In this document: piece by piece, positions 56,259-64,000 of the stretch
How positions within the stretch are numbered: the first letter of the stretch is position 1
How the letters are laid out: each line of letters starts with the position of its first letter
Assembly (NCBI GenBank): GCA_947496215.1
Contig: CANMCF010000016.1
Coordinates: 44,854 to 108,853, forward strand
Direction: 5' to 3'
DNA from: an uncultured Bizionia sp.
GTDB taxonomy: Bacteria > Bacteroidota > Bacteroidia > Flavobacteriales > Flavobacteriaceae
DNA length: 64,000 nt
Position numbers and translations under genes: made by a program
The notes under the pieces: generated by a model
The model's database searches: none
The model's input: only the letters and a program-made list of their open reading frames with translations
Told to the model about the DNA's origin: nothing

Positions 56259-56422
56259 AGTTTTTTGTTTACATGTTCAAAATTAATTGACACCATAAAA
56301 ACATTGGCGTCACTTATATGGTTTTAATTTAATTCAGATTAGATATTTTATATTCATATTACTGATTATCAATGTTTTAAATAAAAATATTTACTATACC
56401 CATTTTATTAATTAGTTATAAG

Positions 56423-56457
56423 AAAAAAGCCTGCATCTAGATAGATACAGGCTTTTT
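56423..56457 (-). terminator. Second ilv attenuator terminator
   Basis: On the minus strand AAAGCCTG...CAGGCTTT forms the stem, with inner ATC/GAT pairing, followed by six T (complement of 56423-56428). The segment CTGTATC in its 5' arm is exactly complementary to GATACAG (56472-56478) just after the second leader peptide stop, which gives an alternative antiterminator. Confidence 0.88.
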
Positions 56458-56481
56458 CACATACTAAAGATCTGTATCAAC

Positions 56482-56535
56482 TCAAGACGAGTCAATAATG
56501 ACATTTACCACGACAATACTATTTATCAAATTCAT
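56482..56535 (-). CDS. Second ilv leader peptide (Val/Ile rich)
   Basis: 17 codons plus TGA: MNLINSIVVVNVIIDSS, with four Val, four Ile and one Leu, including the run Ile-Val-Val-Val. Codons 7-14 are the probable stall sites. The antiterminator segment GATACAG (56472-56478) begins four bases past the stop, so a terminating ribosome would cover it while one stalled at Val would not. This is the classical ilv/leu leader layout. It lies between the first and second terminators. Confidence 0.85.
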   Translation of the reverse strand: MNLINSIVVVNVIIDSS

Positions 56536-56550
56536 AATTTAATTGAAATA

Positions 56551-56579
56551 AAAAAGCCTTCCGTTTCGGGAAGGCTTTT
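56551..56579 (-). terminator. First ilv attenuator terminator
   Basis: On the minus strand AAAAGCCTTCC (56579-56569) pairs with GGAAGGCTTTT, ending in six T. Its 5' arm includes CTTCCC, exactly complementary to GGGAAG (56610-56615) at the stop of the first leader peptide. Confidence 0.9.
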
Positions 56580-56614
56580 AAAAAATCTTGTTTATTTTAA
56601 TTTATAGCACTTCC

Positions 56615-56677
56615 CTATCCTTGTGAAATAATCACAATGACGATAATAGAAATGATATTGACTAATTGTTTTTTCAT
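56615..56677 (-). CDS. First ilv leader peptide (Ile rich)
   Basis: 20 codons plus TAG. Residues 5-18 are LVNIISIIVIVIIS: seven Ile, three Val, one Leu. GGGAAG (56610-56615) starts on the last base of the stop codon and can pair with CTTCCC in the following terminator. A ribosome stalled on Ile codons 8-17 leaves it free to form an antiterminator. The ilv attenuation arrangement is complete in sequence. Confidence 0.88.
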   Translation of the reverse strand: MKKQLVNIISIIVIVIISQG

Positions 56678-56770
56678 TTAATGACTCAAATATTATAAAA
56701 TATTTTCAATTATCATACTTTTATGCCATAATTGTTAAAATAAATTTCGATTTCTTATTAAAAACGATGG

Positions 56771-59700
56771 TTATTCCACAATTATCTTGATTATGTTACC
56801 TGTACCTTCTTCACCCAAGCTCACCTTCAACAAATAGAATCCCGCTGGTAGTTTCCTATTGAAATCGACAATCATCATTTGTTCAGAACCTTTCTGTCTC
56901 CTTTTATCATATACTTTTGTTCCGGTTACGTCATAAATTTCGATATGTGCTTCTCCTTTTTCCGAAGAATTGAAATCTATATTCAGTTTACCGTCCGTGA
57001 CCGGGTTAGGATAGGCGCTAATGGCATTTCTCAATGTTGTAGTTTGTTCATCGACTACTTTGGTTTCCATATCTATCTTTGCACTTGCATTGTTTACGTT
57101 TATGGTATAATCTTCATACTCTCCATAACGGACATCATTCGTACCGGTATCACAAGGATTGTTTTCCACATCGTAATACGAAACCAGTATTCGCATCCTC
57201 GTCGCTCCATTTGTTGCAGATTGTGGCACAGAGACGGAAACATTCCCTTCGAGGTTGCTAGTCTTGGTCAATGCATAAGACTCTCCTGCATCCGTAAAGT
57301 CCCCATCTATGTTCCAATCGAACCAAGCATATATCTCATCCGTTGAACCTCCATCGTATCCTATTATCGTAACGTTCAAGTTATGACTTGCTCCTGTATT
57401 CACACTCCCAGACACTGAAGTAAAGTCGTCATACCCTGTGGCATTTCTTACCGATGAATTGTTTATTCCCGCAAAAATGACATTTGAGATACCTTCTGGA
57501 CCGCCATTTCCTGTTGCTGAACAATAGCTTGTAGGTGGCGGTGTGGCATTTACCGTGATCTTGACATTGGTCGAGGTAGTTGCTGCCCCTTCATTGTCTG
57601 TGGCCTTGGCTGTCAATGTATAGCTACCTGAAGTGACATTGTTCCAATTGTAACTATATGGCGAGGTAGAATCCTCCCCTAATTTGGTGCCTCCATTGAA
57701 GAATTCCACTTTTGAGATGGCTCCGTCCGTATCCGAAGCCGAAGCCGTTATCGCAATGCTATTCCCTGCATTGAAGGTTGCCCCATCTGCTGGTGAAGTT
57801 ATATTGACGGTTGGAGCTTCGTTTGGAATGGTTATGCCTCCTATGTTTACACCATAGTCCTCGACCTCTCCATAGGACACAGCTCCACACGGCACATTGG
57901 AAGCGGCATTGTAAGCAACCCTCACGCGCATTCTTATTACTCCCGATGCTGCATTTTGCGGTATGTTGATCGTGGATTCTCCTATGGTTCCATTTGTCTT
58001 GTTCAACAGAACATATTCTCCAGCATCTGTGAAATCTCCATCATTGCTCCAATCAAACCAAGCATAGATCTCATTTGCACTACCATCGTTGTACCCTATT
58101 ATGGTTACTTTCAAGTTATGATTCGTCCCTGCGCTTACATTTGCCACTTCACTGGTAAAATCCTCATAGCCGGAAGCATTTCTCACGGATGAATTGTTAA
58201 TCCCAGCAAAAGTGACATTGCTTATGGCTTCTATTCCATTATTCCCCGAAGCCGTACAGTAGGTCGGTGGAGGTGGCGTATCTCCAGTCGTGGTTGCATT
58301 CACCACGTTGCTGGATGCAGATACATTCCCTGCTGCATCCTTTGCCCTTACGGAGAAGGTATAGGTCGTATTGCCTGTTAATCCTGTTACTCCATAAGTC
58401 GTACCGCTTATCGTCGCCAACTTTGTAGACGCTCTATACACATCATATCCTGTAACACCAACATTATCGGTAGCTGTCGTCCAATTCAATGTCAATGTGG
58501 TTTCCGCTATGTTCGAGGCCACCAAGTTGTTAGGTGCTGTTGGTGCTTGTGTATCTGTTGGAATGGATCCTCCCACTGTCACGGTATAGTCTTCCACTTC
58601 CCCTATGCCCGTATCGACACCACAAGGATCGGGTTCGAATGTATAACCGGCACGCACACGCATCCTTAAACCTGTATTCACCACCGCATCGTCAGGAGGT
58701 GTGACACTTCCCGTATAAGCTATGGCTCCCGACTTCTTGAGAACGACATCTTCCGTATTCAAAAAGTCGTTGTCATCGTACCAATCTATCCAAACCATTA
58801 CCTGATTGGGACTCCATTGGTTGTTCAGGGTTATCGTCAATTGTGTTGCTTGTCCTTTTTCCAAGTTGGTGCTTTGGCTGGTAAAATCGTTATAGGGATT
58901 GTGAGCACTCGTATTGTTGATGCTTCCAAATTCGACTTTGTTTATTTGCAATGTGGGACTTGTGGTCGATGCCTCACATATTTCCGCAAACACTTCGCAT
59001 GGTTCACAGGAACCGCCACAGTCAATTTTGGTTTCATCCCCATTCTTTATACCATCCTCACATGTTGGAATCTCCTCATTGGAGACAAAAATGCCATAAT
59101 CTTCCACTTCTCCAGTGCCACTGGAGCCACAAGGGTTATTGTTGTTGCTTCTAGATATTCTAAGACGCAATCGAGAGCCACCCAATGTGGCGTTGGTTGG
59201 CACCACAACGGAAACTTCCCCGATAGTCGTTCCGTTGGCAATGGTTATTTGTACTCTTTCATTGGGATCATTGAAATCCTTGTCTTGATTCCAATCGAAC
59301 CAAGCATAGACCTCGTTTGTGCTATTCCCAGTAATTTCCACCTTGAGGTTGTAACTTTCTCCTCTTACCAACTTGACATAATGATCCGTTTGGTTGTCGT
59401 ATCCGCCATCTGGTCTTGTTCCGGTCGACCTGTCTATGTTTGCAAAGGTCACTCTCTTGATGTTGTCTGGCCCATAGGTACTTCCGGCAGCACAATAGTC
59501 CTGCACGTCATCCGAAAACAATTCACCAGCCCTTATGCTGGCATTTGGCGTCCCATTGATACCGTATTCCTCTATCTCGAACTGGGTTCCATTGCTGCTT
59601 ACTCGCATTCTCGCCCAACCATAATGCATCCTTCCAGATCGTCTTATTCTAACACCATAATAGGCCGTCTTACCTCTCCAGGCCGTATAGGAATCGGAAT

Positions 59701-62269
59701 CTATCATATGCTGCCCTCTACCATTGTGAAACTCCCTACCATTCTTCCACGAGCTATTGGGACCGATGATGACCCCTTGTGACAAGGGTGTCAATTCATA
59801 GTTGTTGTTTGCAACGGCATCCCTTCTCCAAGTGATCAATTTCAGACCTGGAAACTCATTCCCTGAATTTGAACTCGGGTAGTTTTGGAATTGATAAGTT
59901 GCTCCTGCATTCGCTACCTGATTCCCTGGGGTTATGAGCATGAATTGTCCTGGAGGAGAAGAGTAGGTCTGACCTAGATTGTATACTGGATGGGATATGT
60001 TTGTTCCCGTATAGGATTGTCCCACTTTTTCGAGACTGAAATTAAAGTCCTTCAATTCCACATTGGCTCCTGCACCAGAACTGAATGCGCCATCCAAAAA
60101 TTCGAACTTTATGTTTCTCGCCGCCAACCAATCGCTACTCCCTGAAACATTGGGGGCCTGAAACACACCATCGAGCCTCAATTTAACTTGGGTCGAACTT
60201 ATTGCATTGACTTTCATGATCAATCCCGCCGGCACATTATTCACCGTATAGTGCACACCTCTTTCCAAATTGCCCGTCTTTACGAAGGTAGCACTTTCCA
60301 GATCGACGGTAATCTCATTTTCTATCGTATTGTCGTTTTTTATCTTTTCCAAGAATCTATCGGAGGAATATGTCAAATGGGGTCTTTCAATGCTAGCCAC
60401 GAGACCTTGTCCCGGATCCGGATTCAATGCCAAATTCATTATGTCTCCTTCCTCTCCATTGAAAGACACTCTAGCTCTAAGCCATCCATAGACATAGGAA
60501 TTGGTTGGCGTGGGTACCCTGATGGCCACATATCCCGTCTTATTGCGCCAAGCAGTATAATCAGGACTTGACAATACCGGAGGTGAATCGATGGAAAGCG
60601 TTGCTTTTTGAACCCAAGTTCCTGACGAGTTTGCATTCAAGTTGCTACCTTCGGAAAAGTACTTGGCATTTATGGTATTGCTGTTGCACAAAACCTCGAA
60701 GCCCTGCGCAAAGTTGTCGATTGCAAGGATGTTGCCATCGTACACCTTCAATCTCGTTCTGAAACTACCACCTATCACCAACGAATTGAATTTTGAATTC
60801 ACATCCGACACTACGTTGGATCCGGAATATCCCATGCTCATAAATGGTGAATATGTTTCGTAATGTACTTCATAACCATCCAGGAAATTCATCTTGAAAG
60901 TTCCAGACGTGGAATGCAATGAAGCAACACCTCCTACCATTGAAGGATTCAATAGCGTTATGGTTATCGTTGCTGAATCGCTTTCCTCGTTATTGAATGC
61001 ATTTCCCGTAAAGGAGACAACGGCATTGTAGTTGTCCACGACGTTTACTACCGGTATCAAACCTGATGGCACGCCAGTAGCGGTAAAGTGAGTTCCTTGC
61101 TGCAAATTCCCAGTCACGGCGAATTGGGCTCCATCTATGGCTTTCAACCGCTTTGCATTTTGTATTCCTCCATTGTTGTTGAAGTCTTCCAAGAATCCCA
61201 AGGACTTGTCGATTTCGCTATCATCTTTGTCTTGATAGGAAAACAACACCCTTGCTCCCAAGTCTTGCATTACTCCCGTTTCTATCAAATTGGCATCTGT
61301 CCAAAGTGTCTTTCTTGCATCATGGTCCAAAAAAGTCTCCATACGAACCACTTGCCCTTGTGTGAACATGGATTCACAAGGATTGTAATCCATATGGTTT
61401 TGATGGTTTATCAACTGGTTGAAACAGTTCGTAACTCCTGTCGCACATGATTCTCCACCTGTCTGGGATGCCGTCCCTGCCAATGTTGGCGGTGTATCCG
61501 CCACCTTGTCTCCGTTTTCATCTCCAGAAACACAACCACCGTTAAATGTATGATGCAAGCCCAGCCAATGCCCGAATTCATGCGTCAAGGATGATGCAGG
61601 TGGATTGTAGATCATGTATCTTCCATTGTATACTACCCTTGCCGTTCCCTCTTCCGACATACCTGTGGATGGAAACCATGCTATTCCTGACGATGTCGTG
61701 CTACCCGCATTTATCACCAACTGTATGTGCACATTCATATACTTGAAGTTGTCCCATGCATACTTGGCTATTTCCGAATCGTTCGTACCATTCAAACCAA
61801 AACCTTCTTTAGTCTCATGCCAAACAATGCCGTTGGTGGTATTGCCATCCGGATCTATTTGGGCTAGCTTGAATTCTATATCCATTCCTCCTTCTATATT
61901 CTGAAAGGCAGGATCCACCGCATCATTGAATCCTGCAAAATCAGCATTGATCGCATTCATTGCCTGAATGACCTTGTCTTCCGTGACATCCACATTCTCT
62001 CCACCTGTCAACGGCCATTGATTGCCATAGATATGAAACACCACCGGTATTGTGTATTTTTTTGCCGCCTTGTTGTACGTTCCACTTTTCAACAAGGTCT
62101 TTCGTTCCAAGACCTTCTCCTCAAAAGCGTTCAGTTCGTCCTTTGCTTCGGGGTGAGTATCGTAATACTCTTTCTGGGTATCATTGAAAGGACAATTGCC
62201 TGTCTCCTCCTGTGCATTGGCCATGGTAAAAGCCATAAGCACGAATACCAATGTAGTAATTAGTCTCAT
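56771..62269 (-). CDS. Giant secreted M43 metalloprotease with GEVED repeats and T9SS signal
   Basis: 1832 residues. Signal peptide (about 1-19, ending TMANAQ). Metallopeptidase of M43 (pappalysin/cytophagalysin) type with the full zinc motif HEFGHWLGLHH at 230-240. Residues 330-920 are beta domains with repeated TGNLxxGxHxT motifs. Four GEVED domains (about 925-1060, 1095-1230, 1340-1475, 1580-1735) each end GEVEDY or GEYEDY, the last two being near copies. A fibronectin III domain (about 1240-1330) and a Big_7-like Ig domain (about 1480-1575) lie between. C-terminus (about 1750-1832) is a T9SS type A sorting domain (AYPNPVTDGKLNIDF). Predicted to be a surface or released protease. Confidence 0.92.
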   Translation of the reverse strand: MRLITTLVFVLMAFTMANAQEETGNCPFNDTQKEYYDTHPEAKDELNAFEEKVLERKTLLKSGTYNKAAKKYTIPVVFHIYGNQWPLTGGENVDVTEDKVIQAMNAINADFAGFNDAVDPAFQNIEGGMDIEFKLAQIDPDGNTTNGIVWHETKEGFGLNGTNDSEIAKYAWDNFKYMNVHIQLVINAGSTTSSGIAWFPSTGMSEEGTARVVYNGRYMIYNPPASSLTHEFGHWLGLHHTFNGGCVSGDENGDKVADTPPTLAGTASQTGGESCATGVTNCFNQLINHQNHMDYNPCESMFTQGQVVRMETFLDHDARKTLWTDANLIETGVMQDLGARVLFSYQDKDDSEIDKSLGFLEDFNNNGGIQNAKRLKAIDGAQFAVTGNLQQGTHFTATGVPSGLIPVVNVVDNYNAVVSFTGNAFNNEESDSATITITLLNPSMVGGVASLHSTSGTFKMNFLDGYEVHYETYSPFMSMGYSGSNVVSDVNSKFNSLVIGGSFRTRLKVYDGNILAIDNFAQGFEVLCNSNTINAKYFSEGSNLNANSSGTWVQKATLSIDSPPVLSSPDYTAWRNKTGYVAIRVPTPTNSYVYGWLRARVSFNGEEGDIMNLALNPDPGQGLVASIERPHLTYSSDRFLEKIKNDNTIENEITVDLESATFVKTGNLERGVHYTVNNVPAGLIMKVNAISSTQVKLRLDGVFQAPNVSGSSDWLAARNIKFEFLDGAFSSGAGANVELKDFNFSLEKVGQSYTGTNISHPVYNLGQTYSSPPGQFMLITPGNQVANAGATYQFQNYPSSNSGNEFPGLKLITWRRDAVANNNYELTPLSQGVIIGPNSSWKNGREFHNGRGQHMIDSDSYTAWRGKTAYYGVRIRRSGRMHYGWARMRVSSNGTQFEIEEYGINGTPNASIRAGELFSDDVQDYCAAGSTYGPDNIKRVTFANIDRSTGTRPDGGYDNQTDHYVKLVRGESYNLKVEITGNSTNEVYAWFDWNQDKDFNDPNERVQITIANGTTIGEVSVVVPTNATLGGSRLRLRISRSNNNNPCGSSGTGEVEDYGIFVSNEEIPTCEDGIKNGDETKIDCGGSCEPCEVFAEICEASTTSPTLQINKVEFGSINNTSAHNPYNDFTSQSTNLEKGQATQLTITLNNQWSPNQVMVWIDWYDDNDFLNTEDVVLKKSGAIAYTGSVTPPDDAVVNTGLRMRVRAGYTFEPDPCGVDTGIGEVEDYTVTVGGSIPTDTQAPTAPNNLVASNIAETTLTLNWTTATDNVGVTGYDVYRASTKLATISGTTYGVTGLTGNTTYTFSVRAKDAAGNVSASSNVVNATTTGDTPPPPTYCTASGNNGIEAISNVTFAGINNSSVRNASGYEDFTSEVANVSAGTNHNLKVTIIGYNDGSANEIYAWFDWSNDGDFTDAGEYVLLNKTNGTIGESTINIPQNAASGVIRMRVRVAYNAASNVPCGAVSYGEVEDYGVNIGGITIPNEAPTVNITSPADGATFNAGNSIAITASASDTDGAISKVEFFNGGTKLGEDSTSPYSYNWNNVTSGSYTLTAKATDNEGAATTSTNVKITVNATPPPTSYCSATGNGGPEGISNVIFAGINNSSVRNATGYDDFTSVSGSVNTGASHNLNVTIIGYDGGSTDEIYAWFDWNIDGDFTDAGESYALTKTSNLEGNVSVSVPQSATNGATRMRILVSYYDVENNPCDTGTNDVRYGEYEDYTINVNNASAKIDMETKVVDEQTTTLRNAISAYPNPVTDGKLNIDFNSSEKGEAHIEIYDVTGTKVYDKRRQKGSEQMMIVDFNRKLPAGFYLLKVSLGEEGTGNIIKIIVE

Positions 62270-62824
62270 AGTTTAATTTACTGTTAATAAATTGTTAGTT
62301 ACCTACAAAATTATCACTAATCACCTGTTACATATGGCTTTATATTATCCAAACATTGTACTATCTTACCCTATAATCGTTTTTTTTGAAAAAAAATTAA
62401 CAAAATATAAATTATAATCAATTTTAATCTTAAAAAATTACATTAATCTCATTATTTAATGTATTTAAATAAATAAATATCATTACCCTATTTAACCTAT
62501 GGTGAAATAAGGAAAATAAGATTCGAATTGTTTTTTTAAAATGGGGATTGCATACAAAAAACAACAACTCATCAGGTTTTACGATTCAACCATGCACCTA
62601 GCTTCAATCACTTGTATTTATACAGATAAAAAAACTAATCATCAAGACATTAGACACAACAATAACTTTCTTCAACGAAATGCAAAATCGCATGTCCGAT
62701 TTATAAATTGGGCGTGCAATTACCCTCCGAACCTAAACATCAATTCGTTTTTTTACTACCTTTATATGGTTCCTGCAGTATATATTTTTAAAACAACATC
62801 GTTATCCCCCTAAAAACAACCATT
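62270..62824. other. Long AT-rich intergenic region between divergent secreted-protein genes
   Basis: 555 bases with no supported gene; a 90-codon frame at 62541-62813 has no family features. For the leftward protease gene, minus-strand TAATTTTG (62306-62313) is a full match to the -7 consensus 37 bases before the ATG, but no TTG stands at the usual distance, so this promoter is tentative. Confidence 0.45.
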
Positions 62825-63535
62825 ATGATTAAAACATTACACGTAAAATTCTATCTGTTTTTGTCTTTGACGCTAATTGCCCTAAATGGCTTTGCCCAAG
62901 ACCCCAATTTGTACCAAACTTGGTATCTCTATTCCATGGAATCCGAATTCGACACAACAACTGTATCCGATTTTGATCCTCCGATAGTCCCTACGCTTAT
63001 CATAGATGCCTCATTGAATTTCAGTGGTCAAGGTGCTTGTGACACTTTCAATGGTTCATTTAGCTACTCTGATCCTGAAGAACTTCTTATCGTTGCCAAC
63101 TCCTCCAATACGGAAACCACCTGCGGTTTCTATGAAGATGAATTCGAAATCGAATACTTCGGTTATTTAAGCTCTGGTCACCACATGACTTATATAATCA
63201 CAAATGATGCCGATGGATATCAAACTTTGCTTTTGCATGGTGCTACTTTCACGACCTTGACCTATAGGAACATTGCATTGTCCACCCCTTCAATTCTAAA
63301 AGATGATTTTTCCTTTTCTTTGCATCCCAATCCTACAACAAACAAACTGTCCATTGACTATGACAATGACACCAATGATTTAAACCTTACCTTGTACTCC
63401 TCCACGGGGACAGTGATTTTCAAGAATAGAAGCTTCCAAAACGACATAGATGTTTCCAACCTTGCCAATGGGCTATATTTCATGGAACTCACCTCAACCA
63501 AGGGACGCATTGTACGTAAGTTTGTAAAACAATGA
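62825..63535 (+). CDS. Secreted META-like protein with T9SS sorting domain
   Basis: 236 residues. Signal peptide (MIKTLHVKFYLFLSLTLIALNGFAQ region, cleavage after GFAQ). The central part (about 25-155) resembles META/HslJ-like domains: TWYLYSMESEF, then GQGACDTFNGSFSYSD and a second Cys in TTCGFYEDEFE, which probably forms a disulfide. Similarity is by pattern. The C-terminus is T9SS type A (SLHPNPTTNKLSIDYD, ending GLYFMELTSTKGRIVRKFVKQ). Function unknown; predicted cell-surface or released. Confidence 0.78.
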   Translation: MIKTLHVKFYLFLSLTLIALNGFAQDPNLYQTWYLYSMESEFDTTTVSDFDPPIVPTLIIDASLNFSGQGACDTFNGSFSYSDPEELLIVANSSNTETTCGFYEDEFEIEYFGYLSSGHHMTYIITNDADGYQTLLLHGATFTTLTYRNIALSTPSILKDDFSFSLHPNPTTNKLSIDYDNDTNDLNLTLYSSTGTVIFKNRSFQNDIDVSNLANGLYFMELTSTKGRIVRKFVKQ

Positions 63536-63548
63536 TATCTTCTTTCCA

Positions 63549-63571
63549 TATAAAAAAGGCTTTTTTATATT
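63549..63571 (+). terminator. AT-rich terminator after the META-like gene
   Basis: ATATAAAAAA (63549-63558) and TTTTTTATAT (63562-63571) are perfect arms around GGC. It starts 13 bases after the stop. Stem has no G-C pair, so it is a weak but likely terminator. Confidence 0.5.
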
Positions 63572-64000
63572 ATTTTAATTACATGCTCTTAACTTTACCA
63601 CTTTATTGACATCGGAAGTTATTAAACCAACTTCCATAGGCAAACATTTGTAACATTTTCTATATTTTTCATACATATTAATTGGTAACAATTAGCTAGT
63701 GCTTTTTATTATTATAAATATATTTTATAGTATTTTTGAATACAATAGATTTTATCCTATTGCACATATAACAAGGTGTAAAAAACATAGGGCGTTTGTG
63801 CTTAACCGAAAGTTTTGTGCATATTAACAAAGTCCGCTAATTATAAAATTTGGCGTTTATAGAACAAAAGATAAAAGCAAAATATTTATATTTAGCTAAG
63901 TAATAAAACGAAACGTAAGTGCTTATCACCTGCCCTACGTTTCTTACACGAAACGTTGTTTGCAATAACTCATTTCGATGTGACAATTTTTTCGGAGGAT
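63572..64000. other. Gene-free right end with hairpin-forming repeats
   Basis: 429 bases with no supported gene. A perfect -7-like TATTTTTG occurs near 63731. Near the right edge ACGTTTC-TTACAC-GAAACGT (63937-63956) is a perfect hairpin, and GAAACGT also occurs at 63910-63916, so one of two copies can pair with the inverted copy. It may be a repeat element or the leader of a gene beyond the window. Confidence 0.4.

Noticed and set aside
56687..56694. AATATTTG as the -7 box of the ilv promoter
   Set aside because: Seven of eight bases match, but no TTG stands at the expected distance and the start site would be almost at the leader ATG; left unassigned.
57437..58230. Repeated DNA in the protease gene resembling a repeat array
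   Set aside because: The copies are in-frame GEVED domain duplications, not CRISPR or transposon repeats.
58817..59782. 321-codon open frame on the plus strand
   Set aside because: Fully antisense to the M43 protease gene; no signal peptide, domain or motif, and an artefact of that gene's codon composition.
62541..62813. 90-codon plus-strand frame before the META-like gene
   Set aside because: No family features, no good start context, atypical composition, and it sits in AT-rich intergenic DNA.

Overview
The window comes from a Bacteroidota chromosome, most likely a gliding member of the Flavobacteriaceae. The support is gldA, three proteins ending in type IX secretion (T9SS) type A sorting domains, a GIN-domain lipoprotein, Bacteroidota promoters of the TTG-N18-21-TAnnTTTG type, AT-rich intergenic DNA and tight gene overlaps. 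No rRNA, tRNA, CRISPR array or intact insertion sequence was seen.

Layout. 1-4.3 kb: two DUF3857/transglutaminase-type proteins (one partial), dtd, rsgA and a T9SS cargo protein. 4.6-5.3 kb: a small K+ channel-like protein. 5.4-9.5 kb: a phenylalanine/tyrosine operon (pheA, aminotransferase, tyrA, DAHP synthase-chorismate mutase) behind a complete transcription attenuator with a Phe-rich leader peptide. 9.6-11.2 kb: gldA with two small membrane proteins. 11.2-13.1 kb: a GIN lipoprotein and a PagL-like acyloxyacyl hydrolase. 13.4-17.4 kb: a four-gene cassette (degenerate receiver, membrane-anchored helical protein, processive family 2 glycosyltransferase, YaiO-type outer-membrane barrel) that looks like an uncharacterised exopolysaccharide system.

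17.5-39.4 kb is a run of about twenty co-directional genes for sulfate reduction, siroheme, cysteine and methionine: cysM, cysE, ferredoxin, its reductase, siroheme genes, a sulfite reductase with a HEPN-like tail, cysN, cysD, cysH, DUF2061, an Rrf2 regulator, metF, a split metH with an apparently frameshifted ABM gene between the halves, metZ, a MetX-aspartokinase-homoserine dehydrogenase fusion, and metY. A SAM-I riboswitch heads the run. A second promoter with two palindromes lies beside the Rrf2 gene and precedes the cys genes.

41.1-45.7 kb: leuACDB. 45.7-47.2 kb: a cytochrome c-like lipoprotein. 47.4-56.7 kb: ilvE-ilvD-ilvB-ilvN-ilvC-ilvA-proC, preceded by two consecutive attenuators, each with its own branched-chain-rich leader peptide, antiterminator segment and terminator. 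56.8-63.5 kb: a very large secreted M43 metalloprotease and a small META-like T9SS protein.

The window is therefore largely an amino-acid biosynthesis region (Phe/Tyr, Cys, Met/Thr precursors, Leu, Ile/Val, Pro) whose control elements can be read directly. The most notable items are the tandem ilv attenuators, the phe attenuator, the glycosyltransferase-YaiO cassette and the gene fusions in the sulfur cluster.
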